A stretch of DNA of 64,000 nt from assembly GCF_030503875.2 (NCBI RefSeq), contig NZ_CP129968.2, positions 2,320,001-2,384,000 on the forward strand. The letters are read 5' to 3'. The stretch's first letter is position 1. Each line of letters begins with the position of its first letter. The position numbers and the translations under genes were made by a program. The notes beneath the pieces were generated by a model. The model was not told the DNA's origin, did no database searches, and saw only the letters and a program-made list of their open reading frames with translations. This document shows positions 23,247 through 31,418 of the stretch, piece by piece. The DNA comes from Marivirga arenosa. Its GTDB lineage: Bacteria; Bacteroidota; Bacteroidia; Cytophagales; Cyclobacteriaceae.

Positions 23247-25139
23247 CTAGTCCATTAAAGTTTGTCCGAGCTCTTGCTCTATTCTTTCCAATATGCGGAT
23301 GGGACTCATCGGTTGACCATACACATTGCTATAGCAATCCACATCAATAAGTGTTTGCGCTCTTAAATACCATGCTAATTGAGCATAGCGCCTGTTATCT
23401 TCAGTAATCAAAGGCTGTCCTACAGTGTCACTATAATTAATTTCTACTGTCATCACCTTTTTGAAATTCTTGAATATTTCTTTGATACCCGGTTCCATTG
23501 GGCTCAAAAACCGTAAATGGATACTGCTAACTTTTGCACCATTTTTTCTTGCCATGTCAACGGCTTCCTCAATTGCTCCTCTAGTTGAACCCCAACCTAC
23601 TAATAGCAAATCACCTTTTTCATCACCATGAATTTCAGGTGGTTTTAAAGTATTGCCTAAGGCAGCAAGTTTTCTACTTCTACTTTCAGCTCCCCTTTGA
23701 TTTACATCTGGCTGATAAGCCACATGACTTTCTTCATCATGAGCCAGTCCAGTTAGGGTATACATCCCTCCTTTTTGGCCTGGAATAGGTCTTTTACTAA
23801 TACCTGTGTTAGGATCCCAATCATAGGCTCTAAGTCCTTCTTTCCATTTACTTTGATCTAATGGTCCGGGAAACCATTCAGGATTCACTTTTGGTCGAGG
23901 AAAGGGTTGAACACCAGTTGCTAAATTTGCATCAGTCAGCACAAAAACTGGTGATCTGAAAGTTTCAGCTATTTTCCTAGCTAATATGATATAATGGAAG
24001 CATTCTTCAATAGTAGATGGAGCAAGTACTATTTTAGGGGCATCCCCTGCTGCCCCATACAATACGGCTAATAAATCTCCTTGCTCCACTTTTGTAGGCA
24101 AACCGGTTGAAGGTCCACCACGCTGAACATCAATAATGACTAATGGTATTTCAGCCATTACTGCCAGTCCAATGAATTCAGTTTTTAAGGCTATACCTGG
24201 CCCTGATGTAATCGTAACCGCTGTTTTACCACCAAATGACGCTCCTACTGCAAAACCTATCGCTGCAATTTCATCCTCGGCTTGATGAATGATACCACCT
24301 GCATTTTCTAAGGCGGCTGCCATAGCATGCGTAGCTGATGTAGCCGGTGTAATAGGATACATTGAACAAACTTCAATTCCAGCTGACATAACTCCTAAAC
24401 TCAAGGCTTCATTACCATTCATTACTACATAGTCTCCTTGTCGCTTTTTGGTCGGTATTGAGAAATGCATAGGTAGATTATCCTTCGCATATTCATAGCC
24501 AGCATGTAAAAGATCTAGATTGTTTTGGATAATCTCTTCTCCTTTTTTAGAAAATATAGCTTTGATTTGTTCTTCGGCAAGTTTTAAATCTCTATCATAA
24601 ATATTACTCAATAGACCTAAAACCCACATGTTTTTACCTTTTCGTGCATCACTGACATGTTTTAGACATTCCTTTTCCATAGGAATTTCAATGATATTAT
24701 AGCCCAGCTCAGTAAATTCTTTAATAGATTGCTCGTATGCTTCTTTTGTTTCTTCGGTATGAGTAGCCCATTTATTTTCAATCAATAAATAAGTACCTGG
24801 TTTATAGGCTTGTTGCTTAATTCTTCCATATAATACTTGTTCATTTAGAGCCACTACCATATCAGCATGGCCTCCCATATTGGTGATCTTATCAGTGCCC
24901 ATCCGCACTCTAATTCCAGATGCTCCTTCTCTAGAACGGGCAGGTGGCCGAATTTCAGAAGGAATAATTTCAACTGTCCATACGCCATTTCCCATCTTAG
25001 CGGAGATAATACCTAAACTTTGACCGCACTTTTGAGCTCCTTCACCGGAATCGCTTACAATTTCAATGATGGACTCTTTTATTTCCTTCCTTTCCATTCC
25101 GATGGTTTCAGAATGTATACTTTCTGAGGTAGTTTCCAT
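23247..25139 (-). CDS. korA: 2-oxoacid:ferredoxin oxidoreductase, fused gamma-alpha subunit
   Basis: 630 residues. The gamma domain comes first (about 20-215: SDSGEGAQKCGQSLG, IRPPARSREGASG, GGHADMVVALNE), then the alpha domain (about 225-610: GNEALSLGVMSAG, CSMYPITPATSATH, QAEDEIAAIGFAVGASFGG, TSGPGIALKTEFIGLAVMAE, VDVQRGGPSTGLPTK). This is the standard gamma-alpha fusion. It forms the enzyme with KorB and is the first gene of a three-gene operon whose last member is the degenerate TPP-domain paralogue. An FNR-type box lies about 57 bp upstream. Confidence 0.93.
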   Translation of the reverse strand: METTSESIHSETIGMERKEIKESIIEIVSDSGEGAQKCGQSLGIISAKMGNGVWTVEIIPSEIRPPARSREGASGIRVRMGTDKITNMGGHADMVVALNEQVLYGRIKQQAYKPGTYLLIENKWATHTEETKEAYEQSIKEFTELGYNIIEIPMEKECLKHVSDARKGKNMWVLGLLSNIYDRDLKLAEEQIKAIFSKKGEEIIQNNLDLLHAGYEYAKDNLPMHFSIPTKKRQGDYVVMNGNEALSLGVMSAGIEVCSMYPITPATSATHAMAAALENAGGIIHQAEDEIAAIGFAVGASFGGKTAVTITSGPGIALKTEFIGLAVMAEIPLVIIDVQRGGPSTGLPTKVEQGDLLAVLYGAAGDAPKIVLAPSTIEECFHYIILARKIAETFRSPVFVLTDANLATGVQPFPRPKVNPEWFPGPLDQSKWKEGLRAYDWDPNTGISKRPIPGQKGGMYTLTGLAHDEESHVAYQPDVNQRGAESRSRKLAALGNTLKPPEIHGDEKGDLLLVGWGSTRGAIEEAVDMARKNGAKVSSIHLRFLSPMEPGIKEIFKNFKKVMTVEINYSDTVGQPLITEDNRRYAQLAWYLRAQTLIDVDCYSNVYGQPMSPIRILERIEQELGQTLMD

Positions 25140-25189
25140 GATAAACGCTTTGAATATGACTAATTAAGACAGATTTTATTTAAATTATA

Positions 25190-25203
25190 CTGATAAAGAT
25201 CAG
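25190..25203 (-). promoter_or_regulatory. FNR/CRP-type box upstream of korA
   Basis: CTGATAAAGATCAG, a perfect palindrome apart from the four central bases. Its centre is about 57 bp before the korA start, in the only spacer between rnfB and korA. Confidence 0.75.
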
Positions 25204-25231
25204 CACTTTTAGCGATAGAAGTCAGCCAATT

Positions 25232-26098
25232 TTAAGAATAGCCCATTTCACGCTCTCCTTTTCGTATAATCTTTTTACTATTCTTTCCTTTTACAGCTCC
25301 TAATTGATTATCTAACCATAATATGGCACCTGTAGGGCATCTTTGAATCGGATCCATATTTTGTTGATCAATAGAATAATCAATAACAGGTAAGTTATTT
25401 CTCATTGTAATTAAATCCAGAGGAGCATCCATGGCACATCGCCCACAAGCAGTGCAGGCAACTTGGCAATCCTCTAAGATTTCATCTCCCTTTTCCAGAT
25501 TTTTACATGCGACCCATAGATGATGGCTAATAGGTTCAATTGAAAATAGATCTTTAGGGCAAGCAATTACACAATCGCCACATGCAGTACATTTAGCGGT
25601 ATTAACTACCGGCAAACCATGTTCATCCATGTGAATTGCATCAAAATCACAAGCCTTTTCACAATCTCCTAATCCTAAACAGCCCCATGAACAAGCTTTT
25701 CCACCACCCGAAATTAAAGTGGCAGCTTGACAACTGTCAATCCCTTCATACTGAGCCTTATTTCGAGCCACATTGGTTCCCCCAGCGCAAGCTAAACGAG
25801 CGACCTTTTTTTCTTCATCTCCAACTGAGATTCCTAAGTAATCACCAATCGCACTTCGACCTTCATCAGAACTTACTGTACATTTTCCTGGAAGAACATC
25901 ACCTTTCACTAAAGCTTCAGCAAAAGGTCTGCAACCCGGATAACCACATGCACCACAATTGGCTTTAGGTAACATAGTTTCCACTTGGTCAATTCTAGGA
26001 TCTTCATATACGTACAGTTTCTTATTGGCTATCACCAACATTACTGCAAGAAATAGAGTTAATCCTCCTATTGCGATTACGGCAATTATAACGCCCAT
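25232..26098 (-). CDS. rnfB: RNF complex subunit RnfB (polyferredoxin)
   Basis: 288 residues. One N-terminal membrane helix (about 5-25). A CxxCxxxxCx(~16)C cluster motif follows (NCGACGYPGCRPF ... GKC near 48-74), then Cys-rich ferredoxin motifs KACSWGCLGLGDCEKAC, CTACGDCVIACP and CTACGRCAMDAP with a distal RCPTGAI. RnfB takes electrons from reduced ferredoxin and passes them into the membrane complex. In this operon it is the last gene, separated from rnfCDGEA by the flavoprotein and the Cys-rich peptide; in the usual order it follows rnfA directly. Confidence 0.95.
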   Translation of the reverse strand: MGVIIAVIAIGGLTLFLAVMLVIANKKLYVYEDPRIDQVETMLPKANCGACGYPGCRPFAEALVKGDVLPGKCTVSSDEGRSAIGDYLGISVGDEEKKVARLACAGGTNVARNKAQYEGIDSCQAATLISGGGKACSWGCLGLGDCEKACDFDAIHMDEHGLPVVNTAKCTACGDCVIACPKDLFSIEPISHHLWVACKNLEKGDEILEDCQVACTACGRCAMDAPLDLITMRNNLPVIDYSIDQQNMDPIQRCPTGAILWLDNQLGAVKGKNSKKIIRKGEREMGYS

Positions 26099-26108
26099 TT
26101 TTAACTTC

Positions 26109-26966
26109 TTAATAAATTAACTCAATCCATTTCTTACCTGCTTTCAGTTCTGCTTTTCTGGCTTTCCATTTTTCTTCAGAACCCACTACCTTTGCAAATG
26201 CTTTATCTAATCCTTCTTTCACTTTTTTATGACCCGCTATATAGATGTAGGTATTCAAATGTGATAGCATTTCTATAATCTCCTCAGAACGTTCCTCAAT
26301 AGATTGATCAATCACAACGGGATCATGCCATAATGGTCTCGGGCTGTAAGCATGAATAGCTTTAAAAGTATCCTCATTGTAATAGTTAGTAAGATCATCA
26401 TCCTCTTCATTCTGATACAGTAGCTCCAATCCAGTTTTGGCACCGTAAAACAATAATATACGGCCGCGCCAATCTTTCACATTATGATAAATATGCTTAA
26501 TAAAAGCTCTGAATGGGGCTATTCCAGTTCCCATTCCTATTAGAATTAGATTCGCATTTTTATCTTCAGGAATTTCAAATGGTAATTCATAAGGACCTGT
26601 AATGATAATTTTGTCACCTGCTTTTCTATCACATAAATAGTTCGAAACAATACCGTTATATAATTCACCACTGAAGGCATCAATATAATTGCATCTTTTC
26701 ACCAATAAGGTGATAATTGTTTTATCAATATCCTTTTCAGGAATATCGGCAACGCTGTATAAACGGTGATTCAATGTATTCCCAAAATCATCATGCTTTT
26801 CAACTAATACACCAAAACTTTGATCTATTTTGCAGTCAAAACTTGGATCTTGAACTTCTAAAGTGAGTTCTCTAACTTCTTCTGCATCAGGAGGGCTTAA
26901 CCTTCTTGTTTTTAATACCTTAGCATAGTATTGTTTCCTGATATCATAATCTGATAAATGTGCCAT
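26109..26966 (-). CDS. Ferredoxin-NADP reductase-like flavoprotein inside the rnf operon
   Basis: 285 residues of the plant-type ferredoxin-NADP(H) reductase fold. FAD-binding RLYSVADI (about 84-91), the pyridine-nucleotide site LIGMGTGIAPFRAF, FYGAKTGLELLYQ, and the C-terminal IYIAGHKKVKEGLDKAF are visible, and the protein ends in an aromatic residue after Ile (WIELIY). It would exchange electrons between ferredoxin and NAD(P)H. Its place between rnfA/Cys-rich peptide and rnfB, with gaps of about 10 bp, argues that it works with the RNF or PFOR electron pool. It is not a standard part of rnf operons. Confidence 0.88.
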   Translation of the reverse strand: MAHLSDYDIRKQYYAKVLKTRRLSPPDAEEVRELTLEVQDPSFDCKIDQSFGVLVEKHDDFGNTLNHRLYSVADIPEKDIDKTIITLLVKRCNYIDAFSGELYNGIVSNYLCDRKAGDKIIITGPYELPFEIPEDKNANLILIGMGTGIAPFRAFIKHIYHNVKDWRGRILLFYGAKTGLELLYQNEEDDDLTNYYNEDTFKAIHAYSPRPLWHDPVVIDQSIEERSEEIIEMLSHLNTYIYIAGHKKVKEGLDKAFAKVVGSEEKWKARKAELKAGKKWIELIY

Positions 26967-26978
26967 GTCTTTATCATT

Positions 26979-27173
26979 TTAATTTTTCACGCTCTTTTTC
27001 TTGAGCTTACAAACTGTACCGCATCCACAACTGCCGCAAGAAGATCTTCCGGCCAGGACATCGGCATCTTGATGCTCACCTTTGAATGTTTTACCCCATA
27101 AATATTGTATGAGAGCCCAAAGGATCATTAAACCCGCTATGGCGAGTACCGCTATCGAATATTTTAATATCAT
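26979..27173 (-). CDS. Small Cys-rich membrane peptide (NqrM-like)
   Basis: 64 residues. One membrane helix (about 5-26) followed by a cytoplasmic tail with Cys46, Cys49, Cys51 and Cys55 (SSCGSCGCGTVC) and a basic end. This layout resembles NqrM, needed to mature the iron site between the NqrD and NqrE subunits of the related Na+-NQR, and also the FeoB-associated Cys-rich peptides. The position next to rnfA and rnfE (homologues of nqrE and nqrD) favours an iron-delivery role for RNF. That role is an inference. Confidence 0.75.
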   Translation of the reverse strand: MILKYSIAVLAIAGLMILWALIQYLWGKTFKGEHQDADVLAGRSSCGSCGCGTVCKLKKKSVKN

Positions 27174-27182
27174 CTCTTCATT

Positions 27183-27767
27183 TTATTTACCTCCTAAACC
27201 TGAGAAACCCATAAAAACCAGTGATAATATACCTGCTACTATAAGAGTTAAAACAGTTCCTCTGATGACCTTAGGTACATCAGCTAAATCTAATTGCTCT
27301 CTTAGTCCTGAGATTAAAATAAGTGCGAGCGTAAAACCCGCACCAGCACCTAATGCATAGACTACACTTTGTAATAAGTCATAGCCTTTATTGGTTTGAA
27401 ATAGTGCCAGCCCCAAAATAGCGCAATTGGTTGTAATCAAGGGTAGGAAAATACCTAATGCCTTGAAAAGGGCTGGGCTTAATTTTTTTACTAACATTTC
27501 TACAAGTTGTACTGTGGAAGCAATTACCACTATGTAGCTTATTAATTGTAAGAAGGGAGCATCAATAGCTATTAAAAAGGCATGAATGGCATATGCTGAA
27601 ACTGAGCTAATTAACATCACAAAAGTAACGGCAGCTCCCATCTTGGTAGAGGTTTCAATTTTACCAGAAACTCCTAAGAAAGGGCAAATACCTAAGAAAT
27701 AGGCCAACACAAAGTTATTAACTAAACTTGCGCTAATGAATATTTGGGAAAGGCTTTCTGAATTCAT
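27183..27767 (-). CDS. rnfA: RNF complex subunit RnfA
   Basis: 194 residues with six membrane helices. The family marks LAYFLGICPFLGVSGK near residue 21-36, TTNCAILGLALF near 107-118 and GAGAGFTLALILISGLREQL are present; the two Cys in ICPFLG and TNCAILG correspond to the ligands of the intramembrane iron centre shared with RnfE. It overlaps rnfE by 4 bp. Confidence 0.96.
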   Translation of the reverse strand: MNSESLSQIFISASLVNNFVLAYFLGICPFLGVSGKIETSTKMGAAVTFVMLISSVSAYAIHAFLIAIDAPFLQLISYIVVIASTVQLVEMLVKKLSPALFKALGIFLPLITTNCAILGLALFQTNKGYDLLQSVVYALGAGAGFTLALILISGLREQLDLADVPKVIRGTVLTLIVAGILSLVFMGFSGLGGK

Positions 27768-28405
27768 GACTCTGCTCTTTTTTGTTTATAGATATTAAAT
27801 ACTAAAAGCCATGCAGCTAAAGTGAAAAAGCCACCAGCCGGTAATACCATGATCACCCAATCTTGAAAACCTTCAGGAAAAAGGGTGATTCCGAAAAAGG
27901 AGCCATTTCCCAAGATTTCTCTTACTGCTCCCAAGCTGAATAATGCAATAGTAAATCCTATTCCCATGCCTAAGGCATCCATAACAGATTTACCTACCGT
28001 GTTTTTAGAAGCAAAGGCTTCTGCTCTACTCAATATCAAGCAGTTAACTACTATTAATGAAATAAATGCTCCCAAACTTTTGTGTAATTCTACGCTTATA
28101 GCCTGAATGCTATAGTCTACTATGGTTACAAAAGTGGCTATGATTAAAATATAGGAGGCTATCCTGACTTGCTTTGGAATAAAATTACGAAGTAAGGATA
28201 CTAATACATTAGACATCAGTAATACAAAAGCAGTTGCTAGTCCCATTGCTACTGCATTAGCAGCAGTATTTGAAACTGCAAGAACAGGACACATTCCCAA
28301 TACTTGAACAAAAACAGGGTTTTCCTTCCATAAGCCCTTTATAAACTCATCTGTAGAAGTAGGTGCTTTCTTTAATAGCTCATTATTACTGTTGAGATTG
28401 CTCAT
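27764..28405 (-). CDS. rnfE: RNF complex subunit RnfE
   Basis: 213 residues from the chosen ATG (MSNLNSNNELL); a longer frame beginning at 28474 would overlap rnfG by about 90 bp and adds no family sequence. Six membrane helices; GLWKENPVFVQVLGMCPVLAVSNTA and VNCLILSRAEAFAS are the paired half-motifs with the Cys ligands (here within MCPVLA and NCLILS). It makes the membrane core with RnfA. Confidence 0.95.
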   Translation of the reverse strand: MSNLNSNNELLKKAPTSTDEFIKGLWKENPVFVQVLGMCPVLAVSNTAANAVAMGLATAFVLLMSNVLVSLLRNFIPKQVRIASYILIIATFVTIVDYSIQAISVELHKSLGAFISLIVVNCLILSRAEAFASKNTVGKSVMDALGMGIGFTIALFSLGAVREILGNGSFFGITLFPEGFQDWVIMVLPAGGFFTLAAWLLVFNIYKQKRAES

Positions 28406-29072
28406 TTCTATACTTTTTAAAAACAGATTGATTTTTATAAATGATTGGAATCCATTTTTGAGTACTTTTTCCAATTATATCTCCTATGGCTCTTGAGGAA
28501 ATTGTAGCACCAGTAATACCATCAATCTCCCACTCGTTTACTTTCTCCCCTTTCTTTACTGTGATTATTTTATTTTGAATTGCTGATTTCGCTTCATTAA
28601 GGCTAGCATCCAATGCTTCAAAATTTGATAAGAAACTCGGATCTTTTTCTATTTTATCTCCTAGGCCAGGAGTCTCTTTACTTTCTAATACATAAAAACC
28701 TATTATCTTTTGATTATCAATACTATAACCATATAGAACTCTAATGACATCAGCATAACCTTGACCTGAGGCAACGATTGCAAGTCCTATCAATTCTCCA
28801 TTTTCATCATATCCAGCGTAAACTAAATTTTGATCTCCTTTTGAAGCTATATCAAATGAGGACTCATTATAAGAAAAGGCCTGTGTTTGAGTACTTTCTG
28901 GAAGAACTTTAAAGATTGCTTCCTGTAAAGCTTTTTCCTTTAGGTCTGCTATTCTTGCCAGCGTACCCTCATAAGTTAATACAATTAAAAGACCACAAAG
29001 TATTCCAATCAAAGCCATCGCTTTAATCATTTTAAAACTATTAGTGGGTGCTATTTGAGTAGTTTCTTTCAT
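28386..29072 (-). CDS. rnfG: RNF complex subunit RnfG (covalent FMN)
   Basis: 228 residues. One N-terminal membrane helix (about 16-36), then an FMN-binding domain with GYADVIRVLYGY and ETPGLGDKI. The flavinylation motif DGITGAT places the FMN-carrying Thr at residue 190. A flavin transferase (ApbE) is needed to attach FMN; no apbE gene is in the window. It overlaps rnfD by 4 bp. Confidence 0.95.
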   Translation of the reverse strand: MKETTQIAPTNSFKMIKAMALIGILCGLLIVLTYEGTLARIADLKEKALQEAIFKVLPESTQTQAFSYNESSFDIASKGDQNLVYAGYDENGELIGLAIVASGQGYADVIRVLYGYSIDNQKIIGFYVLESKETPGLGDKIEKDPSFLSNFEALDASLNEAKSAIQNKIITVKKGEKVNEWEIDGITGATISSRAIGDIIGKSTQKWIPIIYKNQSVFKKYRNEQSQQ

Positions 29073-30082
29073 GATTTTGCAGATGAAGTTCCATATACTC
29101 TATTTTGTATAAGTCGGTCAATATGAGGCGATAATGCATTGCCAAATAAAATGGCATACATAACACCCTCTGGTAAACCACCCCATATTCTTATAATTAC
29201 AATCATACTTCCGATGATTACACCATACACAATTACACCTAGGGTAGTAATGGGTGAGGCCACCATATCTGAAGCCATAAATACCGCCCCTAACATTAAG
29301 CCCCCAGAAAATATCATGAAACCTGGTGATGGATATAATTCTGGATTAATTGAGTAGAGAATCCCACTAAAAATAAATACTGTTAGTAGTATAGAAACCG
29401 GGATTTTCCAATTCATAAAGTTTCTGATTACTAAATAGAGCCCACCTAAAAGTATTAAGATAGTACTAGTTTCTCCTGCTGAACCACTGACTAGCCCCAT
29501 AGCTAAATCGCTTGTATCAGTAACTACACCATCAAATTTGAAGGCAGACAGGGGCGTTGCTCCAGAAGTACCATCCACTACGGGCATCATAAATGGCATA
29601 GCCCAGATTGAAGAATTAACGGATGTAAATCGATCAATTGAAAAAGCATCTTGCCAGGTGGTTATAGCAACAGGAAAGGCAGCTTGTAGTACTGCTCGCC
29701 CCACTAATGCAGGATTAAATACATTATATCCTAAACCACCAAAAAGAAACTTACCCATTGCAATAGCAATTACTCCTCCTAAAAAGGTCATCCATAATGG
29801 AAATATTGGGGGTAAAGTTAGGCCAAGTAGTAGTCCTGTAATTACTGCTGACCAGTCACTTATGGTACTTTCTTTATTTGAAAGCTTGCTGAGAACATGT
29901 TCGGTTAAAACAGCTGAAAATACAGCCGTTAGTATCACAAGAGCTGCATTCCAACCAAAAGCATATACTGAATAGAATGATAAAGGTAACAAAGCATAGA
30001 CTACATTTCTCATAATTACCTCAACACTAGTGCCTTGAGAAAGGTGGGGTGAAGTGCTAATATGAAGACTTTGCTTTTTCAT
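29069..30082 (-). CDS. rnfD: RNF complex subunit RnfD (covalent FMN)
   Basis: 337 residues from the chosen ATG, which overlaps the rnfC stop by 4 bp (ATGA); a longer frame from 30178 would overlap rnfC by 100 bp. Ten or so membrane helices, GLGYNVFNPALVGRAVL near residue 116-132, and the flavinylation motif VDGTSGAT with the acceptor Thr at residue 176. It is the ion-channel-like membrane subunit. Confidence 0.95.
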   Translation of the reverse strand: MKKQSLHISTSPHLSQGTSVEVIMRNVVYALLPLSFYSVYAFGWNAALVILTAVFSAVLTEHVLSKLSNKESTISDWSAVITGLLLGLTLPPIFPLWMTFLGGVIAIAMGKFLFGGLGYNVFNPALVGRAVLQAAFPVAITTWQDAFSIDRFTSVNSSIWAMPFMMPVVDGTSGATPLSAFKFDGVVTDTSDLAMGLVSGSAGETSTILILLGGLYLVIRNFMNWKIPVSILLTVFIFSGILYSINPELYPSPGFMIFSGGLMLGAVFMASDMVASPITTLGVIVYGVIIGSMIVIIRIWGGLPEGVMYAILFGNALSPHIDRLIQNRVYGTSSAKS

Positions 30083-31410
30083 GATTTCACATTTTGTTTT
30101 CGAATGATCGATTTTGAAAGTCTGAAGTACTGTACTAATGGGATATGGGAAGGACAAACATAAGAGCATGAACCACACTCAAAGCAATCCATCAAATGAT
30201 ATTCAGCTGCCATTTTATCGTAGGATTCAAATTTTGCTAATAACCCTAGTTTTGATGGATTAAGTGACAAAGGACAAGCATCTACACATGCTCCACATTT
30301 AATACATGGATAAACCTTATGATTTGAGTTTATTTCTTTGCTGGTAAAAACCACTACTGCTGAGGTTCCTTTAACAATGGAAATGTCGAGATTAGCGACA
30401 GCCATTCCCATCATGGGACCTCCCATATATACTTCACTCATATTTTCATCTACTCCTACTCTATCAAGCAGAAACCGTAATGGCGTTCCGATTGGCACAA
30501 GATAATTTCCCTTATTTATTACACCAGGACCTGTGACTGTAATCACTCTTTCTTGAATTCCTCTGCCATGTGGTAATAGTCTTCCGATTTCTGCTGTAGT
30601 GGCAACATTTACTACTACAGCATTAACCTCAATTGGTAAACCACCCGAAGGAACTTCTTTTCCAAGTAGTGCGGTGATCAACATTTTTTCAGCTCCTTGT
30701 GGGTATTTTACCGGTACAACTTTTACTGAAACAGGAATATCCTTTGGTAGCTTTGCTGATAGGTAATCCGCAGCATCTTGCTTGTTGGCTTCAATTCCAA
30801 TGATACATTCTTTGGCTTGAGTTGCTTTCATTAAATACCTGATTCCCATAAAGATATCCTGATCTTGCTCAAGCATAACCCGATGATCTGTTGTGAGATA
30901 AGGTTCACATTCAATCCCATTGATAATTAGGGTATCGCAATGTTTTCCTTCAGGAATTTTGATTTTAGCATGAGTAGGAAATGCTGCGCCACCTAAGCCT
31001 ACTATTCCAGCTTGTTGAATTCCATTTATGATCTCATCTACGCTTGCACTTTCTAAATCAACAGCTTCACCTTCTATAATTTCTTGAGTTGATGAAGGAA
31101 AGCTTTCGAGATAGATGCCGGGTGTCATTTTTCCTGAAAGTGTAGGAACATTAGCGATTTTCTTAACAGTGCCACTTACAGGTGAATGTAAGGGCACTGA
31201 AAGAAAACCATCTGATTCGGCTAATAACTGACCTCTTACTACCTCTTGTCCTTCACGCACCACTATTTTCCCAGCTTTACCAATGTGTTGAGATAAAGGC
31301 AAAATTAATAAGGGTGCAAAGGAAAATTGTCTTATTGGCAATCCTTTGGTTTCATCCTTATTTTCTGGTGGATGGATTCCATGCTTGAAGGTATTTTGAG
31401 TTAGTAGCAT
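30079..31410 (-). CDS. rnfC: RNF complex subunit RnfC
   Basis: 443 residues. The N-terminal biotinyl-like domain (HIGKAGKIVVREGQEV) is followed by the FMN/NADH-binding SLBB-type core (GLGGAAFPTHAKI, INGIECEPYLTTDHR, GPMMGMAV) and two [4Fe-4S] motifs, CIKCGACVDACPLSLNP and CFECGSCSYVCPSHIP. RnfC is the site of NAD+ reduction or NADH oxidation. It follows the PFOR gene by 8 bp, which ties ferredoxin production directly to RNF synthesis. Confidence 0.96.
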   Translation of the reverse strand: MLLTQNTFKHGIHPPENKDETKGLPIRQFSFAPLLILPLSQHIGKAGKIVVREGQEVVRGQLLAESDGFLSVPLHSPVSGTVKKIANVPTLSGKMTPGIYLESFPSSTQEIIEGEAVDLESASVDEIINGIQQAGIVGLGGAAFPTHAKIKIPEGKHCDTLIINGIECEPYLTTDHRVMLEQDQDIFMGIRYLMKATQAKECIIGIEANKQDAADYLSAKLPKDIPVSVKVVPVKYPQGAEKMLITALLGKEVPSGGLPIEVNAVVVNVATTAEIGRLLPHGRGIQERVITVTGPGVINKGNYLVPIGTPLRFLLDRVGVDENMSEVYMGGPMMGMAVANLDISIVKGTSAVVVFTSKEINSNHKVYPCIKCGACVDACPLSLNPSKLGLLAKFESYDKMAAEYHLMDCFECGSCSYVCPSHIPLVQYFRLSKSIIRKQNVKS

Positions 31411-31418
31411 GATTATGA

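Noticed and set aside
28406..28474. Longer N-terminus for RnfE
   Set aside because: It would overlap rnfG by about 90 bp and adds residues unlike the family start; the internal ATG at 28405 fits better.
30083..30178. Longer N-terminus for RnfD
   Set aside because: It lies inside rnfC; the ATG at 30082 gives the common ATGA overlap.
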